DNA of 64,000 nt, from positions 868,001 through 932,000 of the forward strand of contig NZ_CP157276.1 of NCBI RefSeq assembly GCF_040024445.1, given 5' to 3'. This document shows, piece after piece, positions 31,274 through 40,597 of this stretch. The position numbers and the translations under genes were made by a program. Origin of the DNA: Prescottella soli. GTDB lineage: Bacteria > Actinomycetota > Actinomycetes > Mycobacteriales > Mycobacteriaceae. Each line of letters opens with the position of its first letter. Position 1 is the first letter of the stretch. A model generated the notes under the pieces. The model was not told the origin of the DNA, did no database searches, and was given only the letters and a program-made list of their open reading frames with translations.

Positions 31274-32614
31274 CTACCGGACGATCCCCCGCACCGAGGC
31301 GGGCAGATCCCGCTTGCGCCGATACGGACCGACCACCGCGGCCGCGAACGGCCGCTGCAACAGCACCCGGGCGACGTCCCGGACCTCGTCGGTGGTGACC
31401 TCGTCGATTCGCGCGAGCGTCTCCGAGACCGACTGGTGGTTGCCGTAGTTCAGCTCGCTACGGCCGATCCGGGTCATCCGCGACCCGGAGTCCTCGAGAC
31501 CCAGGACCAACGACCCGCGCAGCGATCCCTTCGCCCGGGCGCACTCGGCATCGGTGATGCCGTCGGATTCGACGTTGGCGAGCACCTCGCGGATCAGGGT
31601 GGCGACCTCGCCGAGGTTCTCGGGCTGGCATCCCGCGTAGACGGAGAACGCGCCGGTGTCGGCGAACGTGTCCACCCCGGAATACACCGAGTACGCCAGC
31701 CCCCGCTCCTCCCGGATCTCTTGGAACAGACGGGAACTCAGACCGCCACCGACTGCCGCGTTGAGAACCGACAGCGGCCAGCGGTGCCCCTCGTGCCTAC
31801 CGAATGCCCGCACTCCCAGCGCGAGGTGCGCCTGTTCGCTGTCCCGCTTCGTCAGGCTCAGCGTCGGAGCCGTGCGCAGCCGGATCGCGCCCTCGCGCCG
31901 CGGTGCGGGCGCGGCGTCACGGTCGAGATGGCCCACGAACGCCCGCCGGACCAGTTCCACCGTGTGCTCGTGGTCGACGTTGCCGGCGACCGCGACCACC
32001 ATCCGGTCCGGGGTGTAGCGGCGCACGTGGAAGGAGTGCAGCTGGGTACGGGTCATCGACTCGATCGAATCGATGCTTCCGATCACCGGTCGGCCCACGG
32101 GATGGTCACCGAACAGCGCGGTGAGGAACGCGTCGCCCAGCAGATCCTCCGGGTCGTCGTCGCGCATCGAGATCTCCTCGAGCACGACCTGTCGTTCGAC
32201 ATCGACGTCGACGGACCGGCACCGACCGCGCAGCACCACATCGCTGACGAGATCCACCGCGAGCGGCAGATCGTCGTCGAGGACGTGCGCGTAGAAGCAC
32301 GTGTGTTCCTTCGAGGTGAACGCGTTGAGTTCACCGCCGACGCCGTCCATCACCTGAGCGATGTCGAGCGCGGATCGAGTGGGGGTGGACTTGAACAGCA
32401 GGTGCTCGAGGAAGTGCGCGGCACCGGCGACGGTGGGCTGCTCGTCGCGCGAACCGACGCCCACCCAGACGCCGACAGAGGCCGAGCGGACACCGGGCAC
32501 GTGTTCGGTCACCACCCGGAGACCACCGGGAAGCGTGGTGCGCTGCACACCGGTGCGGGGATGTGTATCGAGTGCGGAGCCGCGGTGGGGCTTCTCGCGG
32601 AGGGATTGAGCCAT
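31274..32614 (-). CDS. M16 family zinc peptidase (PepR-like)
   Basis: 446-residue processing-peptidase-like protease. The inverted zinc motif HFLEH is at residues 67-71, with the third ligand in the downstream GGELNAFTSKEHTCFYAH region. It is very close to mycobacterial PepR (Rv2782c), with the same place after gpsI. ATG 32614 gives an N-terminus of expected length; a GTG at 32653 is possible. Physiological substrates are unknown. A strong hairpin separates it from gpsI, so it may have its own promoter. Confidence 0.9.
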   Translation of the reverse strand: MAQSLREKPHRGSALDTHPRTGVQRTTLPGGLRVVTEHVPGVRSASVGVWVGVGSRDEQPTVAGAAHFLEHLLFKSTPTRSALDIAQVMDGVGGELNAFTSKEHTCFYAHVLDDDLPLAVDLVSDVVLRGRCRSVDVDVERQVVLEEISMRDDDPEDLLGDAFLTALFGDHPVGRPVIGSIDSIESMTRTQLHSFHVRRYTPDRMVVAVAGNVDHEHTVELVRRAFVGHLDRDAAPAPRREGAIRLRTAPTLSLTKRDSEQAHLALGVRAFGRHEGHRWPLSVLNAAVGGGLSSRLFQEIREERGLAYSVYSGVDTFADTGAFSVYAGCQPENLGEVATLIREVLANVESDGITDAECARAKGSLRGSLVLGLEDSGSRMTRIGRSELNYGNHQSVSETLARIDEVTTDEVRDVARVLLQRPFAAAVVGPYRRKRDLPASVRGIVR

Positions 32615-32659
32615 GTGGCGGTTCGTTTTTCCTTGCGTTGAACGTCGACCCACGATACA

Positions 32660-32706
32660 CCGGGGACAAAGCCCCGGCCCCGCACGGACGAACCGTACGG
32701 GGCCGG
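32660..32706 (-). terminator. hairpin downstream of gpsI
   Basis: A 14-base stem with a single G-U pair in the RNA (arms 32693-32706 and 32674-32687, loop of five) starts 25 bases after the gpsI stop. A second, overlapping hairpin (CCGGGG / CCCCGG at 32660-32677) could form instead. There is no T-run. This is a probable actinobacterial terminator or attenuator between gpsI and pepR. Confidence 0.7.
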
Positions 32707-32730
32707 GAACGGGTGGTACCGAGCGGCGAA

Positions 32731-35001
32731 CTACTCCGCAGCGGGCTCCGAGCCCGACTCGGCGGACGTATCCGCACTCTCGTCCTCGACCGGGATCAGC
32801 GAGATCTTGCCGCGGTTGTCGATGTCCGCGATCTCGACGCGGAGCTTGGAGCCCACGTTGACGACGTCCTCGACCTTCGCGATGCGCTTGCCGTTGCCCA
32901 GCTTCGAGATGTGCACCAGTCCGTCGCGGCCCGGGAGCAGCGAGACGAACGCACCGAAGGCCGTGGTCTTGACGACCGTGCCCAGGAAGCGCTCGCCCAC
33001 CTTGGGCAGCTGCGGGTTGGCGATGGCGTTGATCTTGTCGATCGCGGCCTGCGCGGACGGGCCGTCCGCCGCACCGACGTACACCGTGCCGTCATCCTCG
33101 ATGGAGATGTTGGCACCGGTCTCCTCGGTGATCGAGTTGATCATCTTGCCCTTGGGGCCGATGACCTCGCCGATCTTGTCCACGGGGACCTTGATGGTGG
33201 TGATGCGCGGCGCGTACGGGCTCATCTCGTCCGGGCTCTCGATCGCCTCGGCCATGACCTCGAGGATCGTGGTGCGGGCGTCGTGCGCCTGGCTCAGTGC
33301 GCCGGCCAGCACCTGCGACGGGATGCCGTCGAGCTTGGTGTCGAGCTGCAGGGCCGTCACGAAGTTCTTCGTGCCGGCGACCTTGAAGTCCATGTCACCG
33401 AAGGCATCCTCGGCGCCGAGGATGTCGGTCAGCGCGACGTAGCGGGTCTCGCCGTCGACCTCGTCGGAGACCAGGCCCATGGCGATGCCGGCGACCGGAG
33501 CCTTGAGCGGCACACCGGCGTTCAGCAGCGACAGGGTCGAGGCACACACCGAGCCCATCGAGGTGGAACCGTTGGAGCCCAACGCCTCCGAGACCTGACG
33601 GATCGCGTACGGGAACTCTTCCTGGCTCGGCAGCACCGGCACCAGAGCGCGCTCGGCGAGAGCGCCGTGGCCGATCTCGCGACGCTTCGGCGAACCGACG
33701 CGGCCCGTCTCACCGGTCGAGTACGGCGGGAAGTTGTAGTGGTGCATGTAGCGCTTGCTGGTCTCGGGGCCCAGCGAGTCGATCTGCTGCGCCATCTTGA
33801 CCATGTCGAGGGTGGTGACGCCCATGATCTGGGTCTCGCCGCGCTCGAACAGCGCCGAGCCGTGCGCACGCGGGATCACGGCGACCTCGGCCGACAGCGA
33901 CCGGATGTCGGTGATGCCACGGCCGTCGATACGGAACTGGTCGCGCAGGATGCGCTGGCGCACAAGCTTCTTCGTCAGCGAGCGGAACGCTGCGCCGATC
34001 TCCTTCTCGCGGCCCTCGAACTGCGGGGCGACCTGCTCGAGCACCTCGACCTTGACCTCGTCGGTCTTGTCGTCGCGCTCCTGCTTGCCGGCGATCGACA
34101 GCGCGGCCGACAGCTTGTCGGTGGCAGCAGCCTCGACAGCGGCGTACACGTCGTCCTGGTAAGCCGGGAACACCGGGTACTCACCGGTGGGCTTGGCAGC
34201 CTTCTCGGCCAGCGCCTGCTGCGCCTCGCACAGACGGGCGATGAACGGCTTGGCAGCCTCCAGGCCCTCCGCGACGATCGCCTCGGTCGGCGCCTGCGCG
34301 CCGCCGTCGATGAGGCTGATGACGTTCTCGGTGGCCTCGGCCTCGACCATCATGATCGCGACGTCGGCGGTGTCACCGGAACCGGCGACGATCCGGCCGG
34401 CGACGACCATGTCGAAGACGGCGTTCTCGAGCTGCTCGACGGTCGGGAACGCGACCCACTGGCCGCTCTTGTTCTCGTCCGAGGTGATCAGCGCGACGCG
34501 GACGCCACCGACGGGGCCGGAGAACGGCAGGCCCGCGATCTGGGTGGACGCGGACGCGGCGTTGATCGCGACGACGTCGTACAGGTCCTTGGGGTCGAGG
34601 CTCAGGACCGTCACGACGACCTGGATCTCGTTGCGCAGGCCGTCGACGAACGACGGACGCAGCGGCCGGTCGATCAGGCGGCAGGTGAGGATCGCGTCGG
34701 TGGAGGGACGGCCCTCACGGCGGAAGAACGAGCCGGGGATGCGTCCCGCGGCGTACATGCGCTCCTCGACGTCGACCGTCAGCGGGAAGAAGTCGAAGTG
34801 CTCCTTGGGCTGCTTGCTGGCCGTGGTGGCCGACAGCAGCATGGTCTCGTCGTCCAGGTAGGCGACGACGGAGCCGGCGGCCTGCTGCGCGAGGCGACCG
34901 GTCTCGAAACGAATGGTGCGGGTGCCGTAGCTCCCGTTGTCGATGACGGCGGAGGACTCGAACACGCCCTCTTCGACCTCGATCGCAGAATTGACTGTCA
35001 T
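32731..35001 (-). CDS. gpsI: polyribonucleotide nucleotidyltransferase
   Basis: 756-residue PNPase (mycobacterial GpsI), a phosphorolytic 3'-5' exoribonuclease. Two RNase PH-like cores occupy residues about 20-250 and 330-570, with [14 protein letters not shown] and [14 protein letters not shown] as core signatures. A KH domain ([17 protein letters not shown]) and an S1 domain follow, ending in an acidic tail. The ATG at 35001 matches the conserved start; a longer frame upstream is not supported. Downstream of rpsO with a large hairpin between them, as in many bacteria. Confidence 0.96.
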   Translation of the reverse strand: MTVNSAIEVEEGVFESSAVIDNGSYGTRTIRFETGRLAQQAAGSVVAYLDDETMLLSATTASKQPKEHFDFFPLTVDVEERMYAAGRIPGSFFRREGRPSTDAILTCRLIDRPLRPSFVDGLRNEIQVVVTVLSLDPKDLYDVVAINAASASTQIAGLPFSGPVGGVRVALITSDENKSGQWVAFPTVEQLENAVFDMVVAGRIVAGSGDTADVAIMMVEAEATENVISLIDGGAQAPTEAIVAEGLEAAKPFIARLCEAQQALAEKAAKPTGEYPVFPAYQDDVYAAVEAAATDKLSAALSIAGKQERDDKTDEVKVEVLEQVAPQFEGREKEIGAAFRSLTKKLVRQRILRDQFRIDGRGITDIRSLSAEVAVIPRAHGSALFERGETQIMGVTTLDMVKMAQQIDSLGPETSKRYMHHYNFPPYSTGETGRVGSPKRREIGHGALAERALVPVLPSQEEFPYAIRQVSEALGSNGSTSMGSVCASTLSLLNAGVPLKAPVAGIAMGLVSDEVDGETRYVALTDILGAEDAFGDMDFKVAGTKNFVTALQLDTKLDGIPSQVLAGALSQAHDARTTILEVMAEAIESPDEMSPYAPRITTIKVPVDKIGEVIGPKGKMINSITEETGANISIEDDGTVYVGAADGPSAQAAIDKINAIANPQLPKVGERFLGTVVKTTAFGAFVSLLPGRDGLVHISKLGNGKRIAKVEDVVNVGSKLRVEIADIDNRGKISLIPVEDESADTSAESGSEPAAE

Positions 35002-35178
35002 TGCTTTTCTTCTCTTCCCTCTCGTCTTTTGCCGTACCCGCACGGGCGCCACGACCCTCCTGGTCGCGGCTGCGCTCCCCTCACAGGGCGGAGGCGGCCG
35101 TCGATCGAAGCCTGCCGGAAAACATCCGGAGGGCCACTACCGAAGACCGACGCCACGACTGTCGGGGCGGGCGGCGGT

Positions 35179-35238
35179 GGTGTTGCAAACACCGATAGCC
35201 AACGAGGCTCAGTCTAAGCATTGCCTCGCTGGCTATCG
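35179..35238 (-). promoter_or_regulatory. long hairpin plus small hairpin in rpsO-gpsI spacer
   Basis: In the minus-strand RNA, arms at 35238-35223 and 35208-35193 pair over 16 bases (one G-U) around a 14-base loop. It is followed at once by a 6-base stem with a 3-base loop (35193-35179). No T-run follows. It may be a partial terminator or a double-stranded processing site for PNPase self-control, as known for E. coli rpsO-pnp. The rest of the 272-base spacer (35002-35178) shows nothing further. Confidence 0.7.
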
Positions 35239-35273
35239 ATGAGGTCGGCGAAGTGACTCGCCGTGAGCGCGTC

Positions 35274-35543
35274 TTATCGGCGCAGGCCCAGACGCTCGAT
35301 GAGCGAGCGGTAGCGGGCGATGTCGACCTTCTGCACGTACTTCAGCAGACGACGACGACGTCCGACCAGCAGCAGCAGGCCACGACGCGAGTGGTGGTCG
35401 TGCTTGTGCTGCTTCAGGTGCTCGGTGAGATCGACGATGCGCTTGGTGAGCATGGCCACCTGCGCCTCCGGCGAACCGGTGTCGGTCTCGTGCAGTCCGT
35501 ACTCGCCGAGGATCTGCTTCTTCTGCTCGGTGGTCAATGCCAC
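35274..35543 (-). CDS. rpsO: 30S ribosomal protein S15
   Basis: 89-residue S15, which binds 16S rRNA in the platform of the small subunit. The family signature [27 protein letters not shown] and the ending [13 protein letters not shown] are all present. GTG start with AGGAG eight to nine bases upstream. It lies between ribF and gpsI, the conserved order in this lineage. Confidence 0.97.
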   Translation of the reverse strand: MALTTEQKKQILGEYGLHETDTGSPEAQVAMLTKRIVDLTEHLKQHKHDHHSRRGLLLLVGRRRRLLKYVQKVDIARYRSLIERLGLRR

Positions 35544-35679
35544 TTGGTGCACTCCTGTAACTGACGTCCGCGTGAATGGAAATCGGAGGCTCCGGTCAGT
35601 ACCGGACACCCCGACGGGCGTGGCCGCCGCGAACCGCAGCGCACACCAGCGGAAAATCCTACCAGGCGCCCTGCGGCGC

Positions 35680-36687
35680 TCAGTCTCCGGCGGCCTCGGC
35701 GGCCGGTGAGGTCTCCGACGCCGCCGCGTCCTCGGAGAGGATCTTCCGTGCCTTCTCCGCGTCGCGCCCCATCTCCTCGATGAGCGCGTCGACCGAATCG
35801 AACTTCTCCATGCCGCGCACCCGCTCGACGAAGTCCACCGCGACGTGCTGGCCGTACAGGTCGGCTTCCCGGTCGAGCACGAACGCCTCGACGGTGCGGG
35901 TCCGGCCGGAAAAGGTCGGGTTGGTTCCGACGGACACCGCCGCCTTGTAGCGCTGCCCCGGCTCCAGCGAACCCTCCACCGGGTCCGGGCCGAGCACCGT
36001 GAACCACGCCGCGTACACCCCGTCCGCGGGAATCGCGGAGTAGATCGGCGGGGCGATGTTCGCGGTCGGGAAGCCCAGGCCGCGTCCGCGGCCGTCGCCG
36101 TGGACGACGACGCCCTCGACGCGGTGCGGCCGCCCGAGCGCCTCCGCGGCCGCCGCGACATCGCCGGCGTCCACGCACGAACGGATGTACGTCGACGAGA
36201 ACGTCACCGCGTGCTCGGCGAGCAGGTTGACGCCGTCGACCGCGAATCCGAACCGAGCGCCCGTCTCCCGCAGCAGGTCCACGTTGCCGGCCGCCTTACG
36301 ACCGAACGTGAAGTTCTCACCGACGACGACCTCCGCGACGTGGAGGCGCTCGACGAGGATCTCGTGCACGTAACGCTCCGGCGAGAGCTTCATGAACTCG
36401 GTCGTGAACGGCATGACGCAGAAGACGTCGATACCCAACTCCTCGACCAGTTCGGCGCGCCGCGGCAACGTCGTCAGCTGAGCGGGGTGGCTCCCCGGGC
36501 GCACCACCTCGGCCGGGTGCGGATCGAATGTCATGAGAACACTGGGGATTCCACGCTCGCGAGCGGCGTCGACCGCCCTCGAGATCAGCTGCGCGTGCCC
36601 GCGATGCACGCCGTCGAAAACGCCGATCGTCAGGACGCAACGCCCCCAGTCCGCCGGCACATCGTCCAGACCTCGCCATCTCTGCAC
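35680..36687 (-). CDS. ribF: bifunctional riboflavin kinase/FAD synthetase
   Basis: 335-residue enzyme that makes FMN and then FAD. The N-terminal adenylyltransferase domain shows [10 protein letters not shown], the TFDPHP motif and FSSTYIR. The C-terminal kinase domain shows GLGFPTANI and [15 protein letters not shown] 36687 gives the same N-terminus as the mycobacterial protein ([18 protein letters not shown]). A 15-residue Ala/Glu-rich tail is added. Upstream is the divergent metal regulator gene. Confidence 0.96.
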   Translation of the reverse strand: MQRWRGLDDVPADWGRCVLTIGVFDGVHRGHAQLISRAVDAARERGIPSVLMTFDPHPAEVVRPGSHPAQLTTLPRRAELVEELGIDVFCVMPFTTEFMKLSPERYVHEILVERLHVAEVVVGENFTFGRKAAGNVDLLRETGARFGFAVDGVNLLAEHAVTFSSTYIRSCVDAGDVAAAAEALGRPHRVEGVVVHGDGRGRGLGFPTANIAPPIYSAIPADGVYAAWFTVLGPDPVEGSLEPGQRYKAAVSVGTNPTFSGRTRTVEAFVLDREADLYGQHVAVDFVERVRGMEKFDSVDALIEEMGRDAEKARKILSEDAAASETSPAAEAAGD

Positions 36688-36804
36688 AGGTGGCAGCCTA
36701 CGGCCACGACAGACACCGGTCACGCCCGGGACGGACAAGCAGGCACACTCGGGACGCCGGGAGTTGATGTGTGTCCCGGGTGACGGTTGCCTAAGCTCGT
36801 AACC

Positions 36805-37521
36805 GTGGCCACTCAGAAGTCAGACGTGAATCCCCCGAGCGAGGTGCCCCGCCCGGAGACCCTGTCGTCGGTGGCGCAGGACTACCTCAAGGTGATCTGG
36901 ACGGTCCAGGAGTGGTCCCGCGAACGCGTCTCCACCAAGCTGCTCTCCGAGCGGATCGGCGTGTCGGCGTCCACCGTCTCCGAGGCCATCCGCAAGCTGT
37001 CCGACCAGGGGCTCGTCGACCACGCCCGGTACGGGTCGATCGCGCTCACGGACGCCGGCCGATCGGCGGCGGTGTCGATGGTGCGCCGCCACCGCCTGAT
37101 CGAGACGTTCCTGGTGAACGAGCTCGGCTACGGGTGGGACGAGGTCCACGACGAGGCCGAGGTGCTCGAGCACGCCGTCTCCGACCGCATGATCGACCGC
37201 ATGGACGCCAAGCTCGGCTTCCCCGAACGCGACCCCCACGGCGATCCGATCCCCGCGGCGGACGGCTCGGTTCCGACGCCGCCGGCCCGGCAGCTCAGCG
37301 ATTTCCAGGACGGCGATTCGGGGCGCGTCGCCCGCATCTCGGACGCCGATCCGGCGATGCTGCGGTACTTCGACTCGGTGGGCATCGCACTCGACACGGA
37401 CATCACGGTCGTCGAGCGGCGCGACTACGCCGGCACCGTGTCGATCCGGCTCGGCGCCGATCCGGACGCCGGCACCGTCGACCTCGGCAACCCTGCCGCG
37501 CAAGCCATCTGGCTCGTCTAG
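36805..37521 (+). CDS. DtxR/MntR family metal-dependent regulator (SirR-like)
   Basis: 238-residue metalloregulator. An N-terminal winged helix (RVSTKLLSERIGVSASTVSEAI, about residues 38-60), a dimerisation/metal domain with GYGWDEVHDEAEVLEHAVS, and a C-terminal FeoA/SH3-like domain (from QLSDFQDGDSG, about 165) give the full DtxR layout. It equals Rv2788 (SirR) in position. GTG 36805 is favoured: TAAGCT at 36792-36797 is a suitable -10 for a leaderless transcript. Iron or manganese as co-repressor is not settled; the terC riboswitch shows that manganese is handled nearby. Confidence 0.87.
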   Translation: MATQKSDVNPPSEVPRPETLSSVAQDYLKVIWTVQEWSRERVSTKLLSERIGVSASTVSEAIRKLSDQGLVDHARYGSIALTDAGRSAAVSMVRRHRLIETFLVNELGYGWDEVHDEAEVLEHAVSDRMIDRMDAKLGFPERDPHGDPIPAADGSVPTPPARQLSDFQDGDSGRVARISDADPAMLRYFDSVGIALDTDITVVERRDYAGTVSIRLGADPDAGTVDLGNPAAQAIWLV

Positions 37522-37577
37522 GCTCGGACGGCACCGCACGCGCGCACTCCCGAGCTTCTCGACGAGACGAGGCAGGC

Positions 37578-37988
37578 ATGAGCACAGCGGTTCGACGCAT
37601 CGCAGGATTCGCCGTCGCGACGAGTGCCGCGGCCACCATCGCCGTCGCCGGCGCGGGCGTCGCCAGCGCGGACGAGTGGCCCCCGGTCCCGACGGAACCC
37701 TCACCGACGGCACCAGGCGAGTACTACAACTTCCTCACCCCGACGGATCTCGACTACTGGAACCCGTTCGTCAGCCGGAATCGCCTGACGTCGCCGTTCG
37801 GCACGAGTACCCGCATCGTGTGCACCGGCTTCCACGGCGTCCTGCTGAGCTGCTGGCAGGCCGATCTGCAGGGCAATCCGCACAAGCTGGTCCAGCTGCC
37901 GCTCGACTTCCCGGGCTCGACGGGCTCCTCCCAACCCGGCGGCGGGCCGGGGCACTTCGTCTACCCGGGCTTCATTCCCGGGAGCTGA
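37578..37988 (+). CDS. small secreted protein
   Basis: 136-residue exported protein. A basic N-terminus (STAVRRIAG) and hydrophobic core end at GVASA, a clear signal-peptidase I site near residue 31. The mature part (about 105 residues) is rich in Pro, Gly, Tyr and Phe. It contains two cysteines (VCTGFHGVLLSCW) that could form a disulfide, and ends HFVYPGFIPGS. I do not recognise a family. It follows the metal regulator by 56 bases and converges on truB with a four-base gap. Confidence 0.75.
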   Translation: MSTAVRRIAGFAVATSAAATIAVAGAGVASADEWPPVPTEPSPTAPGEYYNFLTPTDLDYWNPFVSRNRLTSPFGTSTRIVCTGFHGVLLSCWQADLQGNPHKLVQLPLDFPGSTGSSQPGGGPGHFVYPGFIPGS

Positions 37989-37992
37989 CGCG

Positions 37993-38934
37993 CTACTGCA
38001 GCGTCGCCGGGCGCACCACCATCACCGAACTGGCCCGCTTTCCACGTTCCTGCACCAGCGCGATGGTGTTGTCGTCGGGGTCGATCGCCGCGTAGACACC
38101 CTTCATGCCGATCGGTTCGAGCCAGCGACCCTGGCTGAGCGACTCGGCCTCGTCGGCACTGATCCGGCGGTGCGGGAACGCGGTCTGGGCGGCCTGGTCG
38201 ATGTCGAGGCTGACGTCGGGATCGTCCGCGAGCTGCGCCAGGGTGCGGGCGTGTTCGAGGGTGAACGGCCCGACGGCGGTGCGGCGCAGCGCGGTGAGAT
38301 GGCCTCCGACACCGAGCGCCCCGCCGAGGTCACGCGCGAGCGCGCGGATGTAGGTGCCCGACGAGCAGTCGACCTCGACGTCGATGTCGACGAAACCCCC
38401 GGGCTGCTCCCCGCCCGCTTCCCCCGGCACGTCACGCCGTGCGAGGACGTCGAACCGGGAGACGGTGACCGGGCGGGCAGCGAGCGTCACTTCCTCGCCG
38501 GCCCGCACCATCGCGTGCGCCCGCTTGCCGTCGACCTTGATCGCGCTCACGGTGGCCGGGACCTGTTGGATGTCGCCGGTGAGGTGGGCGATCTCGGCTG
38601 CGATCTGCTCGTCGGTGATCCCGGACGCGTCCGCCACCGCGAGGGTCTCGCCCTCGGCGTCGTCGGAGGTCGTGCTCTGACCCAACCGGATCGTGGCGCT
38701 GTACGACTTGGTGGTCAGCGCCAGCAGACCGAGCAGCTTGGTCGCCCGCTCCACGCCGAGGATCAGCACCCCGGTCGCCATCGGGTCGAGCGTGCCGGCG
38801 TGCCCCACCTTGCGGGTGTTCAGCAGTTTCCGGCACCGGGAGACGACGTCGTGGCTGGTCATCCCGGCGTCCTTGTCGACGATCAGCAGACCGGCGCCGA
38901 CGAGGCCGGAGGACGGTTTCTCAGACTTGGGCAC
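37993..38934 (-). CDS. truB: tRNA pseudouridine(55) synthase
   Basis: 313-residue TruB, which makes pseudouridine 55 in the tRNA T-loop. The catalytic motif GHAGTLDPMATG, with the nucleophilic Asp, lies at about residues 44-55. Other TruB markers are KSYSATIRLGQ, PATVSAIKVDGKRAH and SSGTYIRALARDLG. The C-terminus includes the actinobacterial domain ending VMVVRPATLQ. It is the last gene of the long rimP-truB operon. Confidence 0.96.
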   Translation of the reverse strand: MPKSEKPSSGLVGAGLLIVDKDAGMTSHDVVSRCRKLLNTRKVGHAGTLDPMATGVLILGVERATKLLGLLALTTKSYSATIRLGQSTTSDDAEGETLAVADASGITDEQIAAEIAHLTGDIQQVPATVSAIKVDGKRAHAMVRAGEEVTLAARPVTVSRFDVLARRDVPGEAGGEQPGGFVDIDVEVDCSSGTYIRALARDLGGALGVGGHLTALRRTAVGPFTLEHARTLAQLADDPDVSLDIDQAAQTAFPHRRISADEAESLSQGRWLEPIGMKGVYAAIDPDDNTIALVQERGKRASSVMVVRPATLQ

Positions 38935-38984
38935 GTGGTCCGATTCTGCCAGCCGCCGGTCAGCTCACCGACTCGGCACCCCGC

Positions 38985-39656
38985 TCAGCTCACCGAGATG
39001 GCGGTGACGATCAAGCCGTTCGAGACCAGCCAGCGGCCGTCGAAGCTCGCCAGCGGGGCTCCGCCGTCGGTGGTGTCGCCGGGCACCAGCAGGCGCGAGT
39101 GGAAGGTGCCCGTCATCCCGTCGGCCGTCTCGGTGCCGTCGGCGAACGTGATGTGGGCGTCCTCGAAGCCGAGCCAGCGGCCGGTGAGCGGGAACCACGC
39201 CTTGTAGGTCGTCTCCTTGGCGCAGAACAGCAACCGGTCCCAGTGCACCGCCGCCGGTTCGACGGTGGCGAGCCACTCCCGCTCCTCGGGCAGGCTGACG
39301 GCGTCCAGCACGCCGTTGGGTAGCGGGCCGTTCGGTTCCGCGTCGATGCCGACCGAGCGCACCTGCATCGCGTAGCCGAGCACCGCCGCGCGGTAGCCGT
39401 CGCAGTGCGTCAGGCTCCCGACGACGCCACGGGGCCAGACGGGAGACCCCTTGTCGCCCCGCAGGATCGGGCCGGGCTCCACTCCGAGGTCCGCCATCGC
39501 CACCCGGGCGCAGTGACGGGCGCCGATGAACTCGCGGCGACGCTTCTCGACCGCGCGGGCGATCAGTGACTCTTCCTGCGGATGCGGCTGCAGTCCCGGC
39601 GGGTCCTCGAACAACTCGGCCGAAGCCACGCCGGCGGGCAGAATGCTCTCGATCAA
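38985..39656 (-). CDS. pptT: 4'-phosphopantetheinyl transferase PptT
   Basis: 223-residue Sfp-type transferase that activates acyl and peptidyl carrier proteins, including those for mycolic acid and siderophore synthesis. The magnesium/CoA motifs are GIDAE at residues 103-107 and KETTYKAW at 147-154, and the N-terminal REFIGARHCAR is typical of PptT (Rv2794c). It lies 13 bases after the phosphoesterase gene. In mycobacteria that neighbour is its functional antagonist, so the pairing is meaningful. Confidence 0.95.
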   Translation of the reverse strand: MIESILPAGVASAELFEDPPGLQPHPQEESLIARAVEKRRREFIGARHCARVAMADLGVEPGPILRGDKGSPVWPRGVVGSLTHCDGYRAAVLGYAMQVRSVGIDAEPNGPLPNGVLDAVSLPEEREWLATVEPAAVHWDRLLFCAKETTYKAWFPLTGRWLGFEDAHITFADGTETADGMTGTFHSRLLVPGDTTDGGAPLASFDGRWLVSNGLIVTAISVS

Positions 39657-39669
39657 TCCGACTCCCCTG

Positions 39670-40593
39670 TCATCGCTGCGCCCTCATGCGCTCGTACTCG
39701 GCTTCCTGCTCCGCGGTGATCCTGAAGTGTCCACCGAACTTGTTGAGCGTGCCGGGCGCGTACTCGGGCACCGGCAGGATCTGCCGGAGCAGCTTGTCCG
39801 GGAGCCCGCGGCGCTGCCACTCCCGCGGGTAGCCGATCGAGACCTCCTCGAACCGCACGCCGTCGTAGTAGGTGGTGCGCGGGATGTGCAGATGCCCGTA
39901 GACGCAGCACGCGGCGTTGTAGCGGGTGTGCCAGTCCGCAGTTTCCACGGTGCCGCACCACAGCGCGAACTCCGGGTAGTAGAGAACCTCGGTGGGCTGA
40001 CGCACCAGCGGGAAGTGGTTGATCAGAACGGTCGGGATCGACAGGTCGAGCGCGTCGAGGCGCTTCCGGGTCTCCTCGAGGCGCGCGCGGCACCAGGCGT
40101 CCCGGGTGGCGTACGGCTCCGACGACAGCAGGAACTCGTCGGTGGCGACGACGTTCTTGTCCCGCGCGATCCGCAGCCCGTCGGCCTTGTCGATCGCCCC
40201 GTTGGGCAGGAACGTGTAGTCGTACAGCAGGAACATCGGGACGATCGTGGCGGGGCCACCCGCGCCCTCCCACACCGGATAGGGGTCCTCGGGGGTGAGC
40301 ACACCGATCTCGCGGCACATGTCGACGAGGTAGTCGTAGCGGGCCTTGCCGTGCATCTGGACCGGGTCCTTCGCGGTGGTCCACAGCTCGTGGTTGCCCG
40401 GCACCCAGATCACCTTCGCGAAGCGGCTCTTCAGCAGCGTCAGCGCCCAGCGAATGTCGTCGGCCTTCTCCGACACGTCGCCAGCGACGATCAGCCAGTC
40501 GTCGGGCGAGTCCGGGAAGATCTCCTCGGTGATCGGCCGATTACCCCGGTGCCCGACGTGCGTGTCGCTCACCGCCATCAACTTGCCTGCCAC
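39670..40593 (-). CDS. metallophosphoesterase (PptH/Rv2795c-like)
   Basis: 307-residue calcineurin-like phosphoesterase with all metal motifs: DTHVGH (residues 10-15), IVAGDVSE, VPGNHELW, a NHFPL histidine and GHLH near 215. It matches Rv2795c, which removes phosphopantetheine from carrier proteins and opposes PptT; the same activity is likely here. GTG 40593 is used; an internal ATG at 40578 is possible. Four bases separate it from the preceding MATE gene. Confidence 0.9.
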   Translation of the reverse strand: MAGKLMAVSDTHVGHRGNRPITEEIFPDSPDDWLIVAGDVSEKADDIRWALTLLKSRFAKVIWVPGNHELWTTAKDPVQMHGKARYDYLVDMCREIGVLTPEDPYPVWEGAGGPATIVPMFLLYDYTFLPNGAIDKADGLRIARDKNVVATDEFLLSSEPYATRDAWCRARLEETRKRLDALDLSIPTVLINHFPLVRQPTEVLYYPEFALWCGTVETADWHTRYNAACCVYGHLHIPRTTYYDGVRFEEVSIGYPREWQRRGLPDKLLRQILPVPEYAPGTLNKFGGHFRITAEQEAEYERMRAQR

Positions 40594-40597
40594 ACCC

